Shown piece after piece: positions 1-6,508 of a stretch of DNA of 14,951 nt. Numbering within the stretch: the stretch's first letter is position 1; each line of letters opens with the position of its first letter. Source of the DNA: Candidatus Altarchaeota archaeon (GTDB taxonomy: Archaea > Altiarchaeota > Altiarchaeia > IMC4 > SCGC-AAA252-I15); NCBI GenBank assembly GCA_026394745.1, contig JAPKXP010000170.1, forward strand, positions 1-14,951. Direction: 5' to 3'. The notes beneath the pieces are model-generated. The model was given only the letters and a program-made list of their open reading frames with translations. It searched no databases and was not told the DNA's origin. The position numbers and the translations under genes are program-made.

Positions 1-2088
1 GTAGCCCCGCTGGCAGAGCGCGCTAACATGGTTTACATGGGCACTTCAGTCGTCGGCGGCAGGTGCAGGGCGGTTGTCGTTGAGACCGGCATGAACACCG
101 AGCTTGGGCAGATTGCCTCCGACCTCCAGGAGATTGAGGATGAGCAGACGCCGTTCCAGAAGAGGATGGACGAGCTCGGCAGGAAGATTGGACTCGGCGT
201 GGTCGTCATCTGTCTCATAGTTGCTTTAGTCGGCTTCTACATCGGGGAGGCCAGCCTACTTGAGATGCTGCTTATTGCGATAGCATTGGGCGTGGCCGCG
301 ATACCTGAGGGGCTTCCAGCGGTCATAACGTTGTCTCTTGCTCTTGGAACCAAGGCGATGCTAAAAAAAGACGCGCTCGTGAGAAGGCTTCCTGTCGCTG
401 AAGCCCTCGGGTCCGTGGACGTGATATGCTCTGACAAGACCGGCACCATGACTGAGAATGTAATGACTGTGACCAAGATTTTCTTTGACGGAATGATATA
501 TGGCGTGTCAGGCACGGGGCGGGAAATCTCAGGGAAGTTTTCTTGCTCTGGAAAGGAGGTTGACTCTAAGGAGTTGCACCCTATCCTTGAGGCTGGCTTC
601 CTGAACAACAACTCCAAGTTCACTGGAACTTTGGAGAAGCCTGAGTTCCTCGGAGACCCGACTGAAATCGCGCTCAGGATTTCCGCCATGAAGGCCGGGA
701 TAAGCGAGGAGAAGCATGCCGAGAATAGGCGGGTGGACGAGATAGCTTTCTCATCAGACCGTAAGATGATGACTACAGTGCACGACCACTCTGGCAGAAG
801 GATTGCTTACATGAAAGGCGCCCCAGAGGTTGTCCTAGGTTTGTGCAACAGGGTCTTCGAGAAAGGGAGGGTGGTAGCGCTCACTGAAGGCCGGAAGTCC
901 GACATACTCAAGGTTAACGATGCCTTCGCTTTAAACGCGTTGCGCGTCATCGGCTTCGCCTACAAGACTCTTGATGAAGGCGGGAAAGTCGAGTCCGACC
1001 TCGTATTCGTCGGCCTGCAGGCGATGATTGACCCGCCGAGGCCTGAAGTCCGGAAGGCGATTGAGGACTGCAGCAACGCGGGCATAAGGGTTGTGATGAT
1101 AACCGGCGACAACAAGCACACTGCAGAGGCGGTGGCTCTCGAGATAGGCATAAAATCGAAGGCCGTCGAGGGCGTCGAGATAGAGTACATGACAGACGAT
1201 AAATTGCAGAAGGTGGTTGAGGGTGTCTCTATCTTCGCAAGAGTTTCTCCGAAGCACAAGCTCAGGATACTATCCGCCTTGAAGAGGAACGGTCACATTG
1301 TGGCGATGACCGGGGACGGCGTAAACGATGCGCCGGCTTTGAAGGGTTCGGACGTCGGAATCTCGATGGGATTGCGTGGCACTGACGTCGCGAAGGGCGC
1401 GAGCGACATAATACTTTTGGACGACAACTTCGCGACCATACGGGATGCGATTGAGGAGGGCATGAGGATTTTCGACAACGTCAGGAAGTTCGTTAAGTAT
1501 CTTCTTTCCTGCAACCTTTCTGAGGTGGCTGTTGTATTCATCGCGGGGCTGCCTTTCATCGCAGGCAAGCCGCTTATACCTCTTACTGCCGTAATGCTCC
1601 TCTGGGTTAACATAGTGACCGATGGTCTCCCGGCTCTTGCGCTTGGCGTCGACCCTGCGGCGCCAGGTATACTACGTAGGAAGCCGAGGCCTCAGAGCGA
1701 GGGGGTCGTGAACCGGCAGATGGCCTCCTGGATAGTCTTCGTTGGATTTGCCATAAGCGTTATCCTCATGGGTTTGTTCTACCTGAGCGAGCCGATGGTC
1801 AACCTGCAGAGGGCTCAGACTATAACGTTCACTGCGCTTGTACTCCTGGAGCTTACTGTCATAGTCGTTCTAAAGCACAGCGAGAGGATGGGGTTGTTCT
1901 CCAACAGGTATCTTCTTGCTGCCGTGGCAAGCTCTTTCATCCTGCAGCTTGCGGTCTTGTACACTCCGCTCAACGTTTACTTTAAGGTGACTCCGCTGTC
2001 GCTTGAAGACTGGAAGCTCATTGTTTCCGGAATCCTGATTTTCGGGATAGCGGCGGTCATTTACCACAGGATTTTCGAGAGAGAATAG
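1..2088 (+). CDS. Calcium-transporting P-type ATPase (P2A, SERCA-like), 5'-truncated by window edge
   Basis: Membrane ATPase that should export Ca2+ (or a similar divalent cation) through a phospho-aspartate cycle. The frame is open from base 1, so the ATG at 28 is internal and M1, M2 and most of the actuator domain lie outside the window. Numbering from that ATG: M3 about 55-74, M4 with PEGLP at 93-97, phosphorylation motif DKTGT with Asp136, nucleotide-binding KGAPE, hinge TGDGVND (Asp430, Asp434), M5 N496/E499, M6 N528/T531/D532, M8 E608, then M9 and M10. Aligned by eye to SERCA, these seven residues match E309, N768, E771, N796, T799, D800 and E908, the ligands of both Ca2+ sites. The gene ends convergently 26 nt from the nitroreductase. 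Family assignment is very secure; the ion is inferred from the ligands. Confidence 0.95.
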   Translation, partial: VAPLAERANMVYMGTSVVGGRCRAVVVETGMNTELGQIASDLQEIEDEQTPFQKRMDELGRKIGLGVVVICLIVALVGFYIGEASLLEMLLIAIALGVAAIPEGLPAVITLSLALGTKAMLKKDALVRRLPVAEALGSVDVICSDKTGTMTENVMTVTKIFFDGMIYGVSGTGREISGKFSCSGKEVDSKELHPILEAGFLNNNSKFTGTLEKPEFLGDPTEIALRISAMKAGISEEKHAENRRVDEIAFSSDRKMMTTVHDHSGRRIAYMKGAPEVVLGLCNRVFEKGRVVALTEGRKSDILKVNDAFALNALRVIGFAYKTLDEGGKVESDLVFVGLQAMIDPPRPEVRKAIEDCSNAGIRVVMITGDNKHTAEAVALEIGIKSKAVEGVEIEYMTDDKLQKVVEGVSIFARVSPKHKLRILSALKRNGHIVAMTGDGVNDAPALKGSDVGISMGLRGTDVAKGASDIILLDDNFATIRDAIEEGMRIFDNVRKFVKYLLSCNLSEVAVVFIAGLPFIAGKPLIPLTAVMLLWVNIVTDGLPALALGVDPAAPGILRRKPRPQSEGVVNRQMASWIVFVGFAISVILMGLFYLSEPMVNLQRAQTITFTALVLLELTVIVVLKHSERMGLFSNRYLLAAVASSFILQLAVLYTPLNVYFKVTPLSLEDWKLIVSGILIFGIAAVIYHRIFERE

Positions 2089-2114
2089 ATTACACGCTTA
2101 GGAAGAGTTCTGAA

Positions 2115-2663
2115 TCATTTAATCCACTTGAGGACTTGCGGTTTCCTGGTTTTAGGTTCAGGCCATTTCACGGGGTATCCGAAAATCAGCGGCGATATGA
2201 TTGCGTAGTCGTCTGGAATTCCAATGTCCTTTAGTATCTTGCTGTCTTTGTTGAGGCTGTTTGCAAGGCCTATGTAGCAGCTGCCAAGCCCTAGGCCGTA
2301 GGCCTTCAGCATCATGTTTTGCGCTGCGAGGCCGCAGTCTATTCCAGCCCATTTGTCGTCTTTTTTCGCGGAGACTATGATCAGAAGCGGTGCGTTGTAG
2401 AATATCGTGTCTTCCCTCGCCTTCAGAGCTTCGGCAAGCTGGAGGCCTTTTCCTATGAGGCCGAGGTTCCTCTTCGCTTCGACGGAAAGCATTCGAATCC
2501 TCTCTCGGTCCTCTACGACGGTGAACCTCCACTGCTGCGTGTCCCTTGCTGAAGGCGCCATAGCGCCTGCAGAAAGGATGGCGTCGATTTTTTCCTTTTC
2601 CACCTGCTTATCCAGATAATCCCTAACACTACGCCTGTTCTTAATACAATCGTCAAGGTCCAT
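2115..2663 (-). CDS. Nitroreductase-family FMN oxidoreductase
   Basis: A 182-residue protein of the FMN-dependent nitroreductase superfamily, normally a cytosolic homodimer that uses NAD(P)H to reduce nitro compounds, quinones or flavins. Visible family marks are the N-terminal RRSVRDY (FMN phosphate contact), PSARDTQQWRF at about 37-47 in place of the usual PSxxNxQPW, NAPLLIIVSA, the central helix with DCGLAAQNMMLKAYGLGLG, and the C-terminal IFGYP. The length is typical of short single-domain members. It sits alone on the minus strand, convergent with the ATPase and divergent from thiI with 37 bp between start codons. A TATA-like AT tract centred about 24 nt upstream suggests a leaderless transcript. 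The substrate cannot be read from the sequence. Confidence 0.9.
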   Translation of the reverse strand: MDLDDCIKNRRSVRDYLDKQVEKEKIDAILSAGAMAPSARDTQQWRFTVVEDRERIRMLSVEAKRNLGLIGKGLQLAEALKAREDTIFYNAPLLIIVSAKKDDKWAGIDCGLAAQNMMLKAYGLGLGSCYIGLANSLNKDSKILKDIGIPDDYAIISPLIFGYPVKWPEPKTRKPQVLKWIK

Positions 2664-2668
2664 GATTC

Positions 2669-2676
2669 TTTATTAT
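2669..2676 (+). promoter_or_regulatory. Putative TATA box for thiI operon
   Basis: TTTATTAT lies about 28 nt upstream of the thiI ATG at 2701, the distance expected if transcription starts at or next to the start codon. No Shine-Dalgarno sequence precedes the ATG, so a leaderless message is inferred. It would drive the run from thiI through the ABC permease. Confidence 0.5.
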
Positions 2677-2681
2677 CCCTG

Positions 2682-2691
2682 AAAATTAAAA
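2682..2691 (-). promoter_or_regulatory. Putative TATA box for nitroreductase gene
   Basis: On the minus strand this reads TTTTAATTTT, centred about 24 nt upstream of the nitroreductase ATG (complement ending at 2663). Together with the box at 2669-2676 it makes a compact divergent promoter pair inside 37 bp. The call is by position and composition only. Confidence 0.45.
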
Positions 2692-2700
2692 AGTAATGGA

Positions 2701-3846
2701 ATGGACTACAACTGTATTCTCGTGAGGTACGGGGAGATTGCTTTGAAGGGCAGGAACCGGGGGGTGTTTGACAGTGCGCTCGCCTCGAACATACGGCATG
2801 CTTTAACTCAGAGGGGCGTCTCCTTCAAGTCTGTCGCGAGGATGCAGGGCAGGTTCATCGTCGAGTCCTCGGACACGCGGGCTTTGGAAGCTATCTCCAA
2901 GGTGTTTGGCATCGTCTCGTACTCCCCTGCAATCATGGTAGGCGGCTTCGACGAGCTGAAGGAAGCTGCATTGAAAGTGCTTAAGGCGAAGGAATGCAGT
3001 TCGTTCCGCGTGACGGCCCAGCGCCTGGACAAGAACGTTAAAATCAAGTCGACTGAGATGAACGAGAATCTTGGCGCATTCCTCGTGGGCGAGACCGGCC
3101 TTAAGGTGAGCCTCAAGAGTCCTGGCGTGAACGTTGGCGTGGATTACACGAAGAATAACCATTTCGTTTACACGGAGTCTTTCGGGGGCTTGGGCGGCCT
3201 TCCAGTCGGAGTTTCAGGCAAAGTAGTGTGCCTGCTGTCCGGCGGCATAGACAGCCCGGTAGCCGGCCTTCTGTTGATGAAGCGCGGATGTAGCGTCGTG
3301 TTCATCCACTTCCTCCACGACGAGTCTAAGGTGCCTAGGAAGATAGTCGAGCTGCACAAGATTCTATCGGACTATCAGCCACGGTCGAAACTGATTCTCG
3401 TCCCCTCGGCTTCCTTGGAGATGGAAATCGTGAAGAATGTGCCTTCGAAATACCGCATACTAGTGTTGCGGAGGATGTTCATGCGGGCAGCCGAAAGGAT
3501 TATGGTAAGGGAGAAGGCGAAAGCAATCGCGACCGGAGACAACGTAGCTCAAGTCGCGTCCCAGACCTTGGACAACCTGTCTGTCGTAAGCGAGTCCACA
3601 AGGGCGATGATAATACGACCGCTCGCATGCTTCGACAAGAGCGAGATAATAGAACTCGCTAAAAAATTCGGCACTTACGAGCAGTCCATCGAGCCTTACG
3701 TCGACTGCTGCAACTTCCTCCTGCCTGAGCACCCTGAGACCAGGGCGAAGCTTTCGGACGTATTGAAAGTCGAGGAGAACTTTGATGAAAGGATAATCGA
3801 CGCGATGATGGAGAAGGTTTGCGTAATCGCGGATAAAAAGGAGTAA
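2701..3846 (+). CDS. thiI: tRNA 4-thiouridine synthase ThiI, without rhodanese domain
   Basis: Adenylates U8 of tRNA and replaces the oxygen with sulfur to give s4U; in bacteria the family also serves thiazole formation. The 381 residues show an N-terminal ferredoxin-like domain, a THUMP domain (about 60-165, with FRVTAQRLDKN), then the PP-loop ATPase domain with SGGIDSP at 180-186, and GDNVAQVASQTLDNL and RPLACFDKSEI further on. The C-terminal rhodanese domain of E. coli ThiI is absent, as usual in archaea. A Cys pair, C336-C337, sits where E. coli has its conserved Cys344. The site where methanococcal ThiI has a CXXC persulfide pair reads here as I253-L-V-L256 followed by RRMF, so that pair seems to be missing. 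First gene of the plus-strand run; the next ORF starts 18 nt after its stop. Confidence 0.92.
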   Translation: MDYNCILVRYGEIALKGRNRGVFDSALASNIRHALTQRGVSFKSVARMQGRFIVESSDTRALEAISKVFGIVSYSPAIMVGGFDELKEAALKVLKAKECSSFRVTAQRLDKNVKIKSTEMNENLGAFLVGETGLKVSLKSPGVNVGVDYTKNNHFVYTESFGGLGGLPVGVSGKVVCLLSGGIDSPVAGLLLMKRGCSVVFIHFLHDESKVPRKIVELHKILSDYQPRSKLILVPSASLEMEIVKNVPSKYRILVLRRMFMRAAERIMVREKAKAIATGDNVAQVASQTLDNLSVVSESTRAMIIRPLACFDKSEIIELAKKFGTYEQSIEPYVDCCNFLLPEHPETRAKLSDVLKVEENFDERIIDAMMEKVCVIADKKE

Positions 3847-3864
3847 ACACATTACTTAGAAGAG

Positions 3865-4041
3865 ATGACAGAGGAGACTAGCGCATTGTACGAGGCGTTC
3901 TTTGCATTGGAGGAGGTCAGGGAGATTCTCAGGCAGACTGCTCCCCAGCACAGGCTTTCCGAAGAGCAGAAGAAGCGCCTGAAGGAGCTTTTAGGCAAGG
4001 CCAGGAGGAGCATGGACTTGGTTGAGGGTAGGTTGTCATGA
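3865..4041 (+). CDS. Short helical protein coupled to SepCysS; probable truncated SepCysE (SepCysSn-type) homologue
   Basis: A 58-codon ORF beginning MTEETSALYEAFF and ending DLVEGRLS, too short for most gene callers. Its TGA (4039-4041) overlaps the SepCysS ATG at 4038 in an ATGA junction, and it starts 18 nt after thiI, so it fills the gap exactly. Composition is strongly charged and amphipathic: one helix at about 4-26 (ALEEVREILRQ) and a second at about 32-56 (SEEQKKRLKELLGKARRSM), joined by a short turn with Pro28. SepCysE is the scaffold joining SepRS to SepCysS in class I methanogens, and its N-terminal helical part contacts SepCysS. C-terminally truncated homologues fused to, or genetically coupled with, SepCysS are described in diverse archaea. 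Identity here rests on position, size and helical character, not on an alignment. No clear Shine-Dalgarno precedes it. Confidence 0.62.
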   Translation: MTEETSALYEAFFALEEVREILRQTAPQHRLSEEQKKRLKELLGKARRSMDLVEGRLS

Positions 4042-5177
4042 ACGTCACTCCAGGAATCGAGCTTCGGGACCGTGAGGAGGATTACCTAAACATCAATCCC
4101 CTGCAGACTGCAGGCCGCGCTACATTGGAGGCGCGGAAGGCAGTCCTTTCATACGTCGACGGCTACAGCATCTGCGACTGGTGTAAGGGCGCGCTCTGTG
4201 AGATGGAGAAGCCGCCGGTAAAGAAGTTTCTCGACGACGTGTCCGTGTTCCTGGGCATGGACGCGAGCATCCTCACTGACGGGGCTAGGGAGGCGAAGTA
4301 CGCGGTCTTGCACGCGATAACAAGCCCCGGCGACGCGGTCGTCGTAGACGAGAACAAGCACTACACTACTTACGTCGCTTGCGAGCGCGCTGGAGTCAGG
4401 ATTTACGAGGTCGCTAGCAGCGGGCACCCGGAGTACAAGATTAATCCTGAAGACTACGCTAAAGTGTTCGAGCAGGTGAAGGCTGAGACCGGCGGACTCC
4501 CGAAGCTTGCGATACTCACGCACGTCGACGGGAGCTACGGCAACATGGTGGACGCTAAAGCGGTAGGGAAGATTTGCAGGGACTATAAGGTGCCTTTCCT
4601 GATGAACTGCGCCTACAGTTCAGGGCGTATGCCAGTCAACGGAAAAGAGCTTCTCGCAGACTTCATCTCGTCGTCAGGACACAAGAGCTGGGCTTCCGGC
4701 GGCGGAAACGTAGGCCTCCTGAGCATTTCAGAAAGCTGGAAGGAGAAAGTGTTCAAGCTTAGCGGGAAATACAAGGTTAAGCCGCTGGAGATACTTGGTT
4801 GTTCCTCAAGAGGTTCATCAACGCTCGCGCTCATGGCGAGTTTCCCTCACGTCAAGGAGCGCATCAAAAACTGGGACAAGGAAGTCGAGAACGCAAGGCA
4901 CGTGGTTTCGGAGCTGGAGAAAATCGGCTTAGTCAACCTAGGCACAAAGCCCAGGCAGCACGACGTCAACTTCTTCGAGAGCGAAGTGCTCTACAAGATT
5001 TCGCAGACGCACAAGGACAAGAACTTCTTCCTCTACAACGAGCTTAAGAAGCGTGGTGTGGTGGGAATCAAGGCAGGCTTGACCAAGAACTTCAAGATGT
5101 CGACATACGGGAAGACTAATGAGCAGATAAAGCACCTTGTATGGTCGTTCACGGACATAGTGGAGAAGTTCAGGTGA
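4038..5177 (+). CDS. pscS: O-phospho-L-seryl-tRNA:Cys-tRNA synthase (SepCysS)
   Basis: PLP enzyme that converts phosphoseryl-tRNA(Cys), made by SepRS, into Cys-tRNA(Cys) with a sulfur donor, thereby serving both cysteine synthesis and coding. The 379 residues carry the expected features: INPLQTAGR near the N-terminus, the Cys cluster DGYSICDWCKGALC with C46, C49 and C54, LTDGAREAKY, the PLP lysine in SSGHKSW (K216), and GCSSRGSS with C255. C46, C49 and C255 correspond to the three conserved cysteines that carry persulfide or disulfide intermediates in archaeal SepCysS. The start overlaps the stop of the 58-residue ORF, which implies coupled translation. SepRS is not in the window. The presence of SepCysS suggests Cys-tRNA is formed indirectly, unless a CysRS is also encoded elsewhere. 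Confidence 0.95.
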   Translation: MNVTPGIELRDREEDYLNINPLQTAGRATLEARKAVLSYVDGYSICDWCKGALCEMEKPPVKKFLDDVSVFLGMDASILTDGAREAKYAVLHAITSPGDAVVVDENKHYTTYVACERAGVRIYEVASSGHPEYKINPEDYAKVFEQVKAETGGLPKLAILTHVDGSYGNMVDAKAVGKICRDYKVPFLMNCAYSSGRMPVNGKELLADFISSSGHKSWASGGGNVGLLSISESWKEKVFKLSGKYKVKPLEILGCSSRGSSTLALMASFPHVKERIKNWDKEVENARHVVSELEKIGLVNLGTKPRQHDVNFFESEVLYKISQTHKDKNFFLYNELKKRGVVGIKAGLTKNFKMSTYGKTNEQIKHLVWSFTDIVEKFR

Positions 5178-5178
5178 T
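5172..5178 (+). promoter_or_regulatory. Shine-Dalgarno site for thiM
   Basis: AGGTGAT overlaps the SepCysS stop codon and ends 8 nt before the thiM ATG at 5187. It is one of the few good archaeal ribosome-binding sites in this run and confirms that start. Confidence 0.7.
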
Positions 5179-5186
5179 ACTAAAAA

Positions 5187-5981
5187 ATGATTGACGCATA
5201 CGCCATCCTACGGGAATTACGCGAGAAGAAGCCTCTAGTGCACCATCTGACGAACTGGGTTACCATCTACGACTGCGCCAACATCGTGCGCGCTTTCGGC
5301 GCCCTGCCTGTCATGGCGCACGCGGCAGAGGAGGTCGAGGAGATGGCTGGCATCTCGAACGCACTCGTCTTGAATATCGGGACTCTGACTCCGGAGCTGG
5401 TGAATTCCATGCTTAAAGCAGGGAAGGCAGCTAACAGAAAGAAGATTCCTGTCGTCTTGGACGCGGTGGGCGTCGGCGCCACCAAGCTTCGCACCGACAG
5501 CGCCCTCAGGATAATCCAGGGCATTCGTGTTGACGTCATCAAAGGGAACTCGGCCGAGATTGGCGTCCTTGCCGGCGCAGAAGCCGAAGTCAAGGGCGTC
5601 GAGGCGATGGGATTGAAAGGAGACCCCGTTGAAATAGCGAAGTCGCTCGCCGGCAAGACCAAGTCCGTGGTCGCGATGACTGGGAAGCGCGACATCATAA
5701 CCGACGGAACCAATACTGTTCTATGCGACAACGGCGACGCGATGATGGGCTCCATCGTCGGCACAGGCTGCATGGCGGCCTCGGTCATCGGCTCCTTCTG
5801 CGCCGTTGAAAAAGACTACCTTAAGGCAACGTCCGCCGCGCTCGCGTGCTTTGGAATAGCAGGCGAGCTTGCTGCCAGGGATGCTAAGGGTCCCGGGACT
5901 TTCAAGGAAAGTTTCTACGACGAAGTCTACCACCTAGACGAGAACAAGGTCAAGTCGATGACAAAGTTAATCGAAAAATAA
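5187..5981 (+). CDS. thiM: Hydroxyethylthiazole kinase ThiM
   Basis: Phosphorylates 4-methyl-5-(2-hydroxyethyl)thiazole with ATP, the salvage entry of the thiazole half of thiamine. The 264 residues match the family in length and motifs: PLVHHLTNWVT (16-26), the substrate-side PVMAHAAEEVEEM (41-53), NIGTL (63-67), VVLDAVGVGATKLR (89-102), VIKGNSAEI (118-125), TGKRDIITDG (165-174) and the ATP and catalytic loop GSIVGTGCM (188-196) with C195. It begins 9 nt after SepCysS and ends 1 nt before thiE, which couples thiazole phosphate production to the enzyme that uses it. The fold is ribokinase-like and cytosolic, usually a trimer. Assignment is secure. Confidence 0.95.
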   Translation: MIDAYAILRELREKKPLVHHLTNWVTIYDCANIVRAFGALPVMAHAAEEVEEMAGISNALVLNIGTLTPELVNSMLKAGKAANRKKIPVVLDAVGVGATKLRTDSALRIIQGIRVDVIKGNSAEIGVLAGAEAEVKGVEAMGLKGDPVEIAKSLAGKTKSVVAMTGKRDIITDGTNTVLCDNGDAMMGSIVGTGCMAASVIGSFCAVEKDYLKATSAALACFGIAGELAARDAKGPGTFKESFYDEVYHLDENKVKSMTKLIEK

Positions 5982-5982
5982 G

Positions 5983-6507
5983 ATGAACCTGCATGGTTTC
6001 TACTTCATAACAGACCGTAAGATTTCGACTAAAGGGGATGTGGAAGCAGTAATTGACGCACTCGACGGCGGAGCGTCAGTGGTTCAATACCGCGAGAAGG
6101 AGCTCACCACAAACGAGATGGTAGAGACCGCCAAAAAAATCAGGGCTGTCACGTCAGGGAGAGCGGTATTCCTAGTTAACGACCGCGTTGACGTGGCCTT
6201 GGCTTCCGACGCCGACGGAGTGCACGTCGGGCAGGACGACATGACTATCGAGGACGCGAGGAGGATTCTGGGCAAAGGCAAGGTGATCGGAGTCACCGTC
6301 CACGACGTGGATGAGGCGGTGGAGGCGGAGGCTGCCGGCGCAGACTATGTTGCAGCAAGCCCGATATTCCCGACCAGCACTAAGGAGGACGCTGGCGTCC
6401 CTTCCGGCACGGCGCTCGTTCAGGACATAAAGGACAGCGTTGAGGTGCCGGTGGCCGCGATAGGAGGCATAAGCGAGAGGAACGTTGACTCAGTTATCAA
6501 GCAATAA
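5983..6507 (+). CDS. thiE: Thiamine-phosphate synthase ThiE, C-terminally short
   Basis: Joins HMP pyrophosphate and thiazole phosphate to give thiamine monophosphate. Visible are QYREK (35-39), LVNDRVDVALASDADGVHVG with N66, D67 and the Mg2+ region around D85-D86, GVTVHD (103-108), ASPIFPTSTK (125-134) and the AIGGIS phosphate loop (159-164). The protein stops at residue 174, twelve residues after the GG pair. Family members are usually about 205-220 residues and go on with a strand and loop like GADGVAVVSAI that completes the TIM barrel and helps bind phosphate. That DNA is not here in any frame: the next gene starts 1 nt after the stop. It may therefore be inactive, assisted by another domain, or replaced by a ThiN elsewhere. 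The starts of thiE and the ABC gene share the same TAAGATG junction. Confidence 0.85.
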   Translation: MNLHGFYFITDRKISTKGDVEAVIDALDGGASVVQYREKELTTNEMVETAKKIRAVTSGRAVFLVNDRVDVALASDADGVHVGQDDMTIEDARRILGKGKVIGVTVHDVDEAVEAEAAGADYVAASPIFPTSTKEDAGVPSGTALVQDIKDSVEVPVAAIGGISERNVDSVIKQ

Positions 6508-6508
6508 G

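Noticed and set aside
28..30. ATG at 28 as the start of the P-type ATPase
   Set aside because: The frame is open to base 1 and the preceding codons (APLAERAN) match the family just before the MGTS motif, so the gene begins upstream of the window.
237..689. 150-codon minus-strand ORF
   Set aside because: Antisense to the P-type ATPase across its invariant phosphorylation region; no recognisable motif of its own.
5267..5788. 173-codon minus-strand ORF
   Set aside because: It is antisense to thiM, which has clear family motifs throughout; the reverse frame is Ser/Thr/Pro/Ala-rich low-information sequence typical of a shadow frame in GC-rich DNA.
6485..6508. TTG start extending the ABC ATPase into thiE
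   Set aside because: The ATG at 6509 gives a normal family N-terminus; the extra eight residues only re-read the thiE end.
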